Origin: an uncultured Planctomycetaceae bacterium
Lineage (GTDB): Bacteria > Planctomycetota > Planctomycetia > Pirellulales > JACPPG01
Direction of reading: 5' to 3'
Assembly (NCBI GenBank): GCA_945957305.1
Contig: CAMFLN010000119.1
Coordinates: 1-7,680, forward strand
Length of the DNA: 7,680 nucleotides
A program made the translations under genes and the position numbers. The notes below the pieces were generated by a model, which ran no database searches, was not told where the DNA came from, and saw only the letters and a program-made list of their open reading frames with translations. Positions 1 through 6,261 of this stretch are shown here, in pieces (the first letter of the stretch is position 1; the number at the start of each line of letters is the position of its first letter).

Positions 1-47
1 GAGATTCCTCTACGTCTCGTGGGCTCGGAGATGTGTATAAGAGACAG
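1..47 (+). other. Illumina Nextera adapter remnant (non-genomic)
   Basis: Read in order, these bases match the Nextera index-2 side adapter. GAGAT is the end of the P7 oligo (1-5), TCCTCTAC is an 8-base i7 index that I recall as N712 (6-13), GTCTCGTGGGCTCGG is the read-2 primer segment (14-28), and AGATGTGTATAAGAGACAG is the 19-bp Tn5 mosaic end (29-47). The orientation runs from adapter into insert, as expected for untrimmed adapter at a contig end. Translated in frame with the helicase, it gives a spurious N-terminus containing MCIRDR, a peptide often seen in contaminated protein databases. It should be trimmed and is not a biological transposon end. Confidence 0.98.
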
Positions 48-606
48 GTTCGAACGTCGGGCGATCGCCATGATCGAGCGATATATCGAGCGCACCGACG
101 GTCACGCCTTTGTTCTATTCACGAGCTACGAGATGTTGCGCAGGGCGGCCACCGAATTGACTCCCTGGCTGACAAGTCGCAATTTGGCGCTCTATTCCCA
201 GGCTGACGGCGGATCACGCTCGGCGCTCGTCGAACGCTTTAAAGCCGATCCGCGCGGAGTCTTGTTGGGGACCGACAGCTTCTGGCAAGGAGTCGACGTC
301 CCGGGGGACGCCTTGCAAACGGTGATCATCACCAAGTTGCCGTTCACCGTGCCGGACCGTCCGCTGATGGCGGCGCGCATGGAAGCCATCAAATCGTCTG
401 GCGGCGACCCTTTTCGCAGCTATCAGCTGCCCGAGGCCGCGCTACGCCTCAAGCAAGGATTTGGTCGCTTGATCCGCACGCAAGAAGACCGGGGGAGTGT
501 CGTCATTCTCGATTCGCGTGTGTTGCACAAACCGTACGGCCAGGTTTTCTTGGGCTCTCTGCCCGATTGTCGCCGCGTGGTCGAACACGCCGCTTCGACG
601 GTCTAA
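48..606 (+). CDS. DinG-type ATP-dependent DNA helicase, C-terminal part (5' truncated)
   Basis: This is the second RecA-like domain of a superfamily 2, XPD/DinG-like helicase. These enzymes couple ATP hydrolysis to 5'-3' unwinding of DNA in repair and R-loop removal. About 185 genomic residues remain, with phenylalanine at 49-51 the first complete codon. Visible motifs are LFTSYEML (motif IV region), GTDSFWQGVDVPG (motif V, with the family Q-G-x-D), and QGFGRLIRTQEDRG (motif VI, with the arginine finger). They are followed by the family's C-terminal pattern ILDSRVL-YG-FLGSLP. The N-terminal RecA domain, with Walker A and B and any Fe-S cysteines, lies beyond the contig end. The open frame can be extended back to 19, but those first ten codons are adapter sequence. 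DinG, YoaA and related planctomycete paralogues cannot be separated from this half alone, so no symbol is given. It ends in TAA at 604-606. Confidence 0.93.
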
Positions 607-678
607 CCAGCGCCATCCCGCGCTGTGGTTCCGCATGCGCCCCGAGGTTCCCTGGCCTGCTACGGCTTGTCGTGGCGG

Positions 679-695
679 TAGGCAGCACCTGCCTA
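679..695 (+). repeat. Perfect 7-bp inverted repeat (hairpin)
   Basis: TAGGCAG at 679-685 and CTGCCTA at 689-695 are exact reverse complements around a 3-base loop (CAC). It sits 73 bases after the helicase stop. A G-rich run follows rather than a T-tract, so it is not a standard intrinsic terminator in either direction. It may structure the 3' end of the helicase transcript. Confidence 0.5.
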
Positions 696-727
696 GGGGG
701 CGGGCAATCGAGGTTCCGGTTTTACCG

Positions 728-760
728 CTGTGACGGCACAGTTCCGAAGTTGTTCTTTCT
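728..760 (+). terminator. Possible weak terminator: 5-bp hairpin then a U-rich stretch
   Basis: CTGTG (728-732) and CACAG (737-741) pair perfectly around the loop ACGG. After a seven-base gap comes a pyrimidine/T-rich segment (TTGTTCTTTCT, 750-760). The stem is short and the T-tract is neither adjacent nor continuous, so this is only a candidate end for the helicase transcript. Confidence 0.25.
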
Positions 761-921
761 GTAAGTCGTGGCCCGCAAACGACATGGCGCGGTCATGGGC
801 GAGCGACGTTGGGTCCACGGCACGGCATTTGTTTTAAGCCGGGTCGTGAACAGGACGGACCACGGCCAAGTTGGTCACAAAATCGGCAAGGATGCCGCCT
901 GTTCCCAACCTCTCTTGTGCT

Positions 922-935
922 GGGAGCCTGGAGTG
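922..935 (+). promoter_or_regulatory. Ribosome binding site supporting the GTG start
   Basis: GGGAG at 922-926 is followed six bases later by GTG at 933. Together with the signal peptide that starts here, it favours the shorter protein over the longer open frame beginning at 768, which would place about 55 atypical residues before the signal peptide. Confidence 0.6.
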
Positions 936-1937
936 CGACACCTGCCGATCTGTTTGGCCTTAGTGTTTGTTTTGGGCAGCGCTTCTGTCTCGCCGGCTGA
1001 AGAATCGCAAGCAGCAAACGTGCGGCGCAGCGGAACGTGGTTTATCGAGGAGACACAGAACTTCTCGATTTGCTGGCCGGCAGGTTATCGCGTTCAAGGG
1101 GACCTGGCGGCTACGTTCGAGCAAATGCGGGAGAAGTTGTGTGCGACTTGGTTGCCGAAACACGAAGTAAGCGCTTGGCAGCCAAAATGCCACATCGTGA
1201 TTCACGCCCGTTTCGAGGGCTATGCGAAAGAGGTTGGCCCCGGAGCACGCCAGACGACAGGCTCGTCCTTGTTGGATTTTGACCAGGGGCGCATCACACT
1301 GCGGCGGATTGACATTCGCGGCGATCGGGCCGATTGGCTGAGTGAGGCCTTTGCCCACGAGCTAACCCACGTGGTATTGGCCGAGCGTTTCATTGACACT
1401 CCCATTCCCCACTGGGCCGACGAAGGAATGGCCATTCAGGCGGACCCCGTTGCAAAGAGACAGTTGCACGGACGCGACCTGCATTCGGCCATCGCCGCAG
1501 GAGGAGAATTCCGACTCGCCGAATTGTTGACGCTCGATCGCTATCCCCACCCTTCGCGTATGGGCACGTTTTACGGGCAGAGTGCGTCGATCGTCGAATT
1601 CCTGACACAGATCGGCACCCGCGAGCAATTGGTCGCTTTTGTCGAACAAGCGACAGCCGCCGGTTATGACAAGGCGTTGCGGGATGTGTATGCCATTGCC
1701 GGTGTCGGCTCGTTCGAGCAGAAGTGGCGACAACACCTACGTACCGGGCAGGGGAGAACAACAATTTCGAAACGTGAGACAGCGGCGCAGCCTGACAGCC
1801 AGAGCCTCGCTACGGCTGATCCAGCCGTGGCTACATCCGATGTGTATAAACCGCCGTCGCGTAGGGGTGCCGTCCTTTTCGTGGCCCCTAAAAATACCGG
1901 CCCTGGCGTTGGACGCCTGGCCCGCGACTTTTTGTAG
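933..1937 (+). CDS. Secreted peptidase-MA-like metallopeptidase (HExxH gluzincin type)
   Basis: Predicted exported zinc peptidase of 334 residues. I chose the GTG at 933 because GGGAG (922-926) lies six bases upstream and translation begins directly with a signal peptide: VRH, a hydrophobic stretch (LPICLALVFVLG), then ASVSPA with likely cleavage before EES. The frame opens earlier, at 768, but that extension buries the signal peptide. The HELTH motif is at residues 142-146 and the downstream zinc-ligand candidate glutamate (WADEGMA) is E164, fitting HExxH-18-E gluzincin spacing. FYGQSASIVEFL at about 213 and the following helical segment up to KWRQHL match the C-terminal half of the peptidase-MA-like family. 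The last ~60 residues are Ser/Ala/Arg/Pro-rich and probably disordered. The substrate is unknown. Its 3' end faces the minus-strand gene 21 bases away. Confidence 0.82.
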   Translation: MRHLPICLALVFVLGSASVSPAEESQAANVRRSGTWFIEETQNFSICWPAGYRVQGDLAATFEQMREKLCATWLPKHEVSAWQPKCHIVIHARFEGYAKEVGPGARQTTGSSLLDFDQGRITLRRIDIRGDRADWLSEAFAHELTHVVLAERFIDTPIPHWADEGMAIQADPVAKRQLHGRDLHSAIAAGGEFRLAELLTLDRYPHPSRMGTFYGQSASIVEFLTQIGTREQLVAFVEQATAAGYDKALRDVYAIAGVGSFEQKWRQHLRTGQGRTTISKRETAAQPDSQSLATADPAVATSDVYKPPSRRGAVLFVAPKNTGPGVGRLARDFL

Positions 1938-1958
1938 GGCAATTGGGTCTTAATCGGC

Positions 1959-2225
1959 CTAGTAAGGGTAGTAGCCGTAACGCGACTTCACCTTCGAGTC
2001 GGCCCGACTCCAGGTCGGCGAGCCGACGCGAGGGGCGACGTCACCTCCACGGCTGGGCTCGTAGGAATAAGAGCGGTAGCTGCGGCGCTGGGCACTCGCG
2101 CGCGGCCGTTGAGTTTGGACCTGCTGGCTGCCATTGCCATTCGGTTCGATGGCCTGGACGTATTGCACCGCCAGAGCCAGAAAGGCGGTTCCCGCCACGA
2201 CCGACAAAAACTTAGAGAATTTCAT
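1959..2225 (-). CDS. Small secreted Arg/Ser/Tyr-rich protein, function unknown
   Basis: An 88-residue protein on the minus strand. The start at 2225 is well supported: GGAGGT lies five bases upstream (2231-2236 on the + strand) and translation opens with a textbook signal peptide (MKFSKFLSVVAGTAFLALAV, then QYVQA, with likely cleavage before IEP). Upstream codons in the same frame, back to 2282, lack a ribosome site and look non-coding. The mature part of about 62 residues has no recognisable domain. It is Gln/Asn-rich at first (NGNGSQQVQTQ), then Arg/Ser/Tyr-rich (RRSYRSYSYEPSRGG), and ends in an aromatic tail (RYGYYPY). It is basic, has no cysteines and is probably disordered. I do not recognise the family. 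Binding to the cell surface, nucleic acid or polysaccharide would be guesses. It is transcribed divergently from hisF and converges on the peptidase gene. Confidence 0.72.
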   Translation of the reverse strand: MKFSKFLSVVAGTAFLALAVQYVQAIEPNGNGSQQVQTQRPRASAQRRSYRSYSYEPSRGGDVAPRVGSPTWSRADSKVKSRYGYYPY

Positions 2226-2294
2226 ACGACACCTCCGCCGTGTTGAAGGATTTCGCCCCGTTAAGCCCGGGGGAATAGTCACTACTCCGCCTGT

Positions 2295-2346
2295 TTCGTG
2301 AGCCTATCCCGGTTAATTCGACCGTTTCCACGAAAAAACTCACGAA
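2295..2346. repeat. 8-bp inverted repeat with 36-base spacer
   Basis: TTCGTGAG (2295-2302) and CTCACGAA (2339-2346) are exact reverse complements. CACGAA also recurs directly at 2330-2335 and 2341-2346. The placement between divergent genes could suit a regulator site, but a repeat of this length and spacing can arise by chance. Confidence 0.35.
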
Positions 2347-2426
2347 GAAGTTCCGAGTTGCCTGAGGTAACTCGCAAAACCGCGGTTGGAAAACGTTCGG
2401 GCCGCCCGGGCGATCTCTTAAGGCCG

Positions 2427-2455
2427 TTGACCGTCGATACCGGGTGGTGCAAAAT
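2427..2455 (+). promoter_or_regulatory. Candidate sigma70-type promoter for hisF
   Basis: TTGACC (2427-2432, five of six consensus bases) and CAAAAT (2450-2455, four of six) are separated by exactly 17 bases. This would give a leader of about 65 bases before the hisF ATG. It is a pattern match only. Confidence 0.4.
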
Positions 2456-2526
2456 GTTAACTCTCGGAACAAGGGCGATCTCTGCAGCCACTACCCCCCG
2501 TCTGGCGGAACTGCGAGCGGTTTCAC

Positions 2527-3300
2527 ATGCTGGCCAAACGCGTCATTCCCTGCCTGGACGTCAACCAGGGAAGGGTAGTTAAAGGTACGCGATTTCTCGA
2601 TTTGCGCGACGCCGGCGACCCGGTCGAGGTGGCTGCGCGCTACGAGGCCGAAGGAGCCGACGAACTAGTGTTTCTGGACATTACTGCCAGCCATGAAGGT
2701 CGAGACATCATGCTCGATGTCGTGCGGCGAACGGCGGAAGTCGTTTTCATGCCTTTATGCGTCGGCGGTGGCATTCGTACATTGGACGACTTTCGCGCTC
2801 TACTGAACGCAGGCTGCGACAAGGTTTCGATCAACTCTGCGGCGCCGCGCGACCCGGAGTTCGTACGCCAGGCCGCTCGTCGGTTCGGGAGCCAATGCAT
2901 TGTCGTCAATATCGATCCCAAGCGGGTCGTCAAAGAGGGACGCGAAATCTTCGAAGTGCACGTCAATGGCGGGCGCGTCGGCACGGGGCTCGAGGCGGTT
3001 CCCTGGGCGCGGCAAGTCGAAGAATTGGGGGCGGGCGAAATTGTGCTGACTTCGATGGATGCCGACGGCACGCGAAACGGCTACGACTTGCCGATTACGG
3101 CCGCCGTGAGCGAGGCCGTTTCGGTGCCCGTCGTCGCCAGCGGCGGGGCTGGCCGGCCCGAGCACCTGGCCGATGCCATACTGTATGGCAAAGCGGATGC
3201 GGCGCTAGCGGCCAGCATCTTTCATTTCCGCCAGTATAGTATTCTGGAGACGAAGCGCGTCATGCAGGCCCGCGGCGTCCCCGTCCGGCTTTCCGCCTAG
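2527..3300 (+). CDS. hisF: Imidazole glycerol phosphate synthase cyclase subunit HisF
   Basis: HisF takes ammonia from the partner glutaminase HisH and converts PRFAR to imidazole glycerol phosphate plus AICAR, the branch point between histidine and purine synthesis in the cytoplasm. The protein has 257 residues, the usual length for this (beta/alpha)8 barrel. Both catalytic aspartates are in place: D11 in [16 protein letters not shown] and D130 in IVVNIDPKR. The phosphate-binding loops GGGIRT (80-85) and ASGGAG (204-209) are present, as are LTSMDADGT (174-182) and the C-terminal [15 protein letters not shown] and MDADGT differ slightly from the commoner IDAKR and MDRDGT. The ATG at 2527 gives the canonical N-terminus ([11 protein letters not shown]), though only a weak ribosome site (GAGCGG) precedes it. 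No other his gene is in the window. The pilT-like gene follows on the same strand after 44 bases and could share its transcript. Confidence 0.97.
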   Translation: MLAKRVIPCLDVNQGRVVKGTRFLDLRDAGDPVEVAARYEAEGADELVFLDITASHEGRDIMLDVVRRTAEVVFMPLCVGGGIRTLDDFRALLNAGCDKVSINSAAPRDPEFVRQAARRFGSQCIVVNIDPKRVVKEGREIFEVHVNGGRVGTGLEAVPWARQVEELGAGEIVLTSMDADGTRNGYDLPITAAVSEAVSVPVVASGGAGRPEHLADAILYGKADAALAASIFHFRQYSILETKRVMQARGVPVRLSA

Positions 3301-3328
3301 TTTTTTCGGCGCGCCGGGCAGGGCAATC

Positions 3329-3347
3329 AGGAGCAGAGTGAGGTATG
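3329..3347 (+). promoter_or_regulatory. Ribosome binding site of the PilT-type gene
   Basis: AGGAG at 3329-3333 lies eleven bases before the ATG at 3345, slightly longer than ideal spacing. A second purine patch (GAGG, 3340-3343) is too close to serve. Confidence 0.5.
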
Positions 3348-4493
3348 GCAACCGCAACACCCCCGAACGCGGAACATCTCGTTGTTCGCCGCGAAGAATA
3401 CGAAATCGACAAGCTCTTTCGAGCACTCGTCAAGTTGAGCGGCAGCGATCTGCATTTAAAGGTGGATCGGCCGCCGATCGTGCGCGTCAACGGCACGCTG
3501 CGGCCAATGAACCGCGGTCCGATCAATGACGAAGAGATGGTTCGGCTGTGTGTGCCGTTGTTGAATGAGCGCAATCGGCGCATCTTCGATGAAACCGGCG
3601 GCGCCGACTTTGCCCACACCGTCGACGTCGACGGCAAGCTATGGCGCTTCCGTGTCAACATGCTGCAGCAGTTAGGGCACGTGGGCATGGTTGCGCGGCG
3701 CGTCAACAACTTTGTGCCGGACTTCGAAGGTTTGTACCTGCCGCCGGTCATGGTCGAACTGTGCAAGTTCCATCAAGGCATGGTGCTCCTCGCCGGCGTC
3801 ACAGGTTCAGGCAAAAGCACGACGATCGCGTCGATGTTGAACTGGATCAACCGCAACTATCGCAAGCATATTCTGACGCTTGAAGATCCTGTGGAGTTCG
3901 TCTTCACCGAGGATAAGTGCTTGATCAATCAGCGTGAGATCGGGCTCGACGTCAAGGATTTCGCGATTGCCATGAAACACGCCGTCCGCGAAGACCCGGA
4001 CGTGATGCTGGTCGGCGAAATGCGCGATGAAGAGACGTTTTTGACCGCGATTCACGCGGCCGAAACGGGGCACCTGGTGTTTGGAACGATTCACGCCTCG
4101 AGCGCGCCGGCAACGATCGGGCGTATTCTCGACTTGTTCCCGCAGAACATGCATGCCGCGCTCCGTAGCGCCATTGCGATGAACATGAAAGGGATCGTGG
4201 CGCAAAAGCTGCTTCCCTCCATCAAACCAGGTGTGGGGCGTGTGCCGACCGTCGAGATCATGACATTCAACCCCACGATTCGCAAACTGATCCTCGAAGA
4301 GCATGACGAGAAACTGGCCGACGCCATCGTGATGTGCGAGAAGGAAGGAATGCAGGATTTCACGATGAGCTTGAAGAGTCTCGTGGACAAAGACTTAATC
4401 GACCGGGCCACTGCTTTCGAGGTTGCCCCCAACGTCGACGCTCTGCGGATGGCGCTGAAAGGGATCAGCGTCCGGGCGCCGGGGATTCTCTGA
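3345..4493 (+). CDS. PilT-type secretion/pilus ATPase (intact motifs)
   Basis: Cytoplasmic hexameric ATPase of the T2SS/T4P/T4SS family, closest by eye to PilT, which drives pilus retraction. It has 382 residues, a little longer than typical PilT. The N-terminal PAS-like domain includes SGSDLHL (32-38), the PilT form of the ASDLH motif. The core carries Walker A GVTGSGKST (151-159, K157), an Asp box LEDPVEF (179-185), Walker B MLVGEMRD (221-228, E225) and a His box HLVFGTIHASSA (243-254). TIRKLILEE (311-319) takes the place of the PilT AIRNLIRE signature. Every nucleotide-binding motif looks functional, unlike the next gene. Its TGA shares a base with the next ATG, so the two are probably translationally coupled. 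No pilin, PilC, PilQ or PilB gene is nearby, so I leave the symbol blank. It could power a process other than pilus retraction. Confidence 0.93.
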   Translation: MATATPPNAEHLVVRREEYEIDKLFRALVKLSGSDLHLKVDRPPIVRVNGTLRPMNRGPINDEEMVRLCVPLLNERNRRIFDETGGADFAHTVDVDGKLWRFRVNMLQQLGHVGMVARRVNNFVPDFEGLYLPPVMVELCKFHQGMVLLAGVTGSGKSTTIASMLNWINRNYRKHILTLEDPVEFVFTEDKCLINQREIGLDVKDFAIAMKHAVREDPDVMLVGEMRDEETFLTAIHAAETGHLVFGTIHASSAPATIGRILDLFPQNMHAALRSAIAMNMKGIVAQKLLPSIKPGVGRVPTVEIMTFNPTIRKLILEEHDEKLADAIVMCEKEGMQDFTMSLKSLVDKDLIDRATAFEVAPNVDALRMALKGISVRAPGIL

Positions 4494-6253
4494 TGCCTGG
4501 TCTGTTGATTCCGGTTCTAGTCGTGGCATTTGTGCTCGGGGGCGCGCCGTTTGCGCTTGCGCAGGATTTCGGGACCTTTCCGTCGTATCCCGGCTTGACC
4601 CCGCAGACGATCACGTCGTTTCCGATCGGCCCCGGCTTCTACTTGAGCTGGATCAAGATCCTGGTCTGCTGGTTGATCTTTCTGTTGTGGGTGTGCACGC
4701 TCGATTGGTCGAGTCGCGACGCGTCGGAGCGCAAGCTGGATTACAAGCGTTGGAACCTTGTTGGTTTCTTCGTTTTTTTTCTGGCTTTTGTGCTGCTGTG
4801 GACTTTGCCCTGGTTTTGGCTGGCCATGCCCTTGATGCTGGTGGCCTGGGGAGCGCCGTTTTTCTCGTACGTGGTCTATCGCAACAAGCGAGTGCCCATG
4901 GACGAGACCGTGCTGACGCCTGGACATATTCGCTTTTGGCTTTCCGAGAAGCTGCGCCCGCTGGGAATCAACATCGCACCCGAGGCGGGGCGCCGCGGCA
5001 AAGGTCCGCCGATCGAATTGAAAGCCCAGGGCAAGGATGAGCGCACCAACGCGGCCAACCTGTTGCTAGCGCGGCAGGGACTGGGGTATTCGTTGACACA
5101 GAGCCTGATCAACGAAGTGATTGCGCGGCGCGTCGATTCGGTGCTAATGGATTTCACACAGACGGCCGTCGCCATGCGTTACCAGATCGATGGCGTGTGG
5201 CACGACACCGAGGCACGTGATCGCGAGAGCGGCGATGCAATTCTGGCGGTCATGAAAACGCTCGCCGGCCTGGATGCACGCCAGCGCGTCAAACGACAAG
5301 AGGGCACGTTCGGCGCGGAACTGGAAAAGGTGAAATACACCTGCCGGTTCGTCAGCCAGGGAACTAAAACCGGTGAAAGAGCCCTGATGCAACTGCAGGG
5401 CCGCAAGCAAAAGCTCGACCGGCTCCCGGACCTCGAGATGCGGGCCAAGCTGGTCGAAGATCTCAAGGCCGCGCTGTCGTTGCCCCAAGGAATGGTCGTC
5501 ATCTCGACACCGCCGGCGGGCGGCCTATCGACGCTCTATCCTGCCATCATCAAGGAGATGGACCGGTTTGTCCGCGGTTTCGTGGGAATCGAGTCCAGCG
5601 CCGTTAAGGAATTCAATGTCGAAAACGTCGTGATGACGTACTTTGATCCGGCAGCGGGGCAGAATCCCGCGGCTGTCCTCCCCAAGCTGATTCGCGAACA
5701 TCCCGACGTGTACGTCGTACCAGACATGGTCGACGCCGAGAGCGGTGTGATGCTGTGCGAACAGATCGAACACGAAAAACGCATGGTGGTCACCAGCGTA
5801 CGCGCCAAGGAACTGGCCGAATCGCTGCTGCAACTCTTGCGGATGAAGATCCCCGCGGCTCGGGTTGCGCCCGCTTTGGTCGCGGCGGTGAACATGCGAT
5901 TGATTCGCAAGCTTTGTCCGAAGTGCAAAGAAGGCTATGCGCCCACCCCCCAAGTGTTGCAGCAACTGGGTATCCCTGCCGGCCGCGTCGAGGCGCTCTA
6001 CCGACCGCCCCAGCAGCCGGAAGAGGTATGCACCGAGTGCCAGGGGATCGGCTACCTCGGGCGGACTGGGATGTTCGAAGTGCTGATCGTCGACGACGGC
6101 GTGCGTGAAGTGCTTACGACCAATCCCCAGGCTGCGGCCGTGCGGCAAGCCGCGCGGCGTGCCGGGATGCGCACGCTGCAGGAAGAAGGCATTGTCCTGG
6201 TGGCCAAGGGCGTCACATCATTGCAAGAACTGATGCGCATTTTGAAGGAGTAA
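4493..6253 (+). CDS. Membrane-anchored GspE/PilB-like pseudo-ATPase
   Basis: A 586-residue protein related to GspE/PilB assembly ATPases but apparently inactive. The ATG at 4493 overlaps the pilT-like stop (TGATG), has GGGGA seven bases upstream, and begins a signal-peptide-like stretch ending ALA before QD (residue 24). Hydrophobic helices follow at about 52-70, 88-108 and 109-128. The basic loop at 73-87 and RNKRV at 130-134 suggest the large domain is cytoplasmic. The N1E-like region keeps AMRYQIDGV (227-235) and GLDARQR (259-265). Where Walker A should be (TGPTGSGKTTTLY in the family) it reads STPPAGGLSTLY (338-349), with L345 in the lysine position and one residue fewer. Walker B VGEIRD becomes VPDMVD (409-414). 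The STLHT-like His box becomes TSVRA. The C-terminal tetracysteine motif survives (C475, C478, C513, C516), followed by GYLGRTGMFEVL. The reading frame is clean, so this looks like a conserved adapter or regulator, not a pseudogene. Confidence 0.88.
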   Translation: MPGLLIPVLVVAFVLGGAPFALAQDFGTFPSYPGLTPQTITSFPIGPGFYLSWIKILVCWLIFLLWVCTLDWSSRDASERKLDYKRWNLVGFFVFFLAFVLLWTLPWFWLAMPLMLVAWGAPFFSYVVYRNKRVPMDETVLTPGHIRFWLSEKLRPLGINIAPEAGRRGKGPPIELKAQGKDERTNAANLLLARQGLGYSLTQSLINEVIARRVDSVLMDFTQTAVAMRYQIDGVWHDTEARDRESGDAILAVMKTLAGLDARQRVKRQEGTFGAELEKVKYTCRFVSQGTKTGERALMQLQGRKQKLDRLPDLEMRAKLVEDLKAALSLPQGMVVISTPPAGGLSTLYPAIIKEMDRFVRGFVGIESSAVKEFNVENVVMTYFDPAAGQNPAAVLPKLIREHPDVYVVPDMVDAESGVMLCEQIEHEKRMVVTSVRAKELAESLLQLLRMKIPAARVAPALVAAVNMRLIRKLCPKCKEGYAPTPQVLQQLGIPAGRVEALYRPPQQPEEVCTECQGIGYLGRTGMFEVLIVDDGVREVLTTNPQAAAVRQAARRAGMRTLQEEGIVLVAKGVTSLQELMRILKE

Positions 6254-6261
6254 ACGCCATG
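6245..6261 (+). promoter_or_regulatory. Strong ribosome binding site over the preceding stop
   Basis: AAGGAG (6245-6250) lies inside the last codons of the pseudo-ATPase gene and eight bases before the CvpA-family ATG at 6259. This fixes the start and suggests coupled translation. Confidence 0.75.

Larger units (their letters stand above)
607..932. other. Intergenic region with two short hairpins
   Basis: About 326 bases lie between the helicase stop and the preferred peptidase start. A frame open from a GTG at 768 runs into the peptidase, but its predicted residues are Arg/His/Cys-rich and look like no known domain or leader, so I treat it as non-coding. The region contains two perfect short hairpins, at 679-695 and 728-741. 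I see no convincing -35/-10 pair, although the peptidase promoter probably lies here. Confidence 0.55.
2226..2526. other. Divergent intergenic region
   Basis: These 301 bases separate the start of the minus-strand small secreted gene from hisF and should hold both promoters. I see the ribosome site for the minus gene (2231-2236), an 8-bp inverted repeat (2295-2302 with 2339-2346) and a candidate hisF promoter (2427-2455). I find no clear -35/-10 pair for the minus gene, and no ORF with coding character. Confidence 0.6.

Noticed and set aside
497..733. Overlapping + strand frame across the helicase end
   Set aside because: Mostly out of frame within the conserved helicase C-terminus, with no ribosome site and no domain.
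1838..1850. GATGTGTATAA inside the peptidase gene, matching 11 bases of the Tn5 mosaic end
   Set aside because: Only 11 of 19 bases match, and the flanks differ on both sides. The reading frame continues without a break, though it is in the weakly conserved tail. A chance match is more likely than a chimeric join.
1902..1933. Hairpin (GGCGT-TGG-ACGCC) followed by TTTTT near the peptidase stop, as an intrinsic terminator
   Set aside because: The stem is only five base pairs plus a mismatch, the T-run begins eight bases after the paired region, and it lies inside the coding sequence. It does not meet the usual form.
3301..3316. T6 run next to the palindrome CGGCGCGCCG after hisF
   Set aside because: The T-run precedes the palindrome on the + strand, and on the minus strand it becomes an A-run after it, so it is not an intrinsic terminator in either direction. 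A 10-base GC palindrome is not remarkable at this GC content.
4334..4492. Longer N-terminus for the pseudo-ATPase reaching back into the pilT-like gene
   Set aside because: The extra 53 residues are an out-of-frame reading of conserved PilT coding sequence and would hide the signal peptide. The TGATG overlap at 4491-4495 gives a natural start.
5525..6148. Long minus-strand open frame of about 207 codons opposite the pseudo-ATPase
   Set aside because: Its translation has no recognisable domain and is explained by GC-rich codon bias of the + strand gene, whose motifs are clear.
4493..6253. Calling the GspE-like gene a decaying pseudogene
   Set aside because: The frame is intact for 586 codons, it is tightly coupled to both neighbours, and the metal-binding and N1E features are kept. 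Loss of function of the ATP site alone does not make it a pseudogene.
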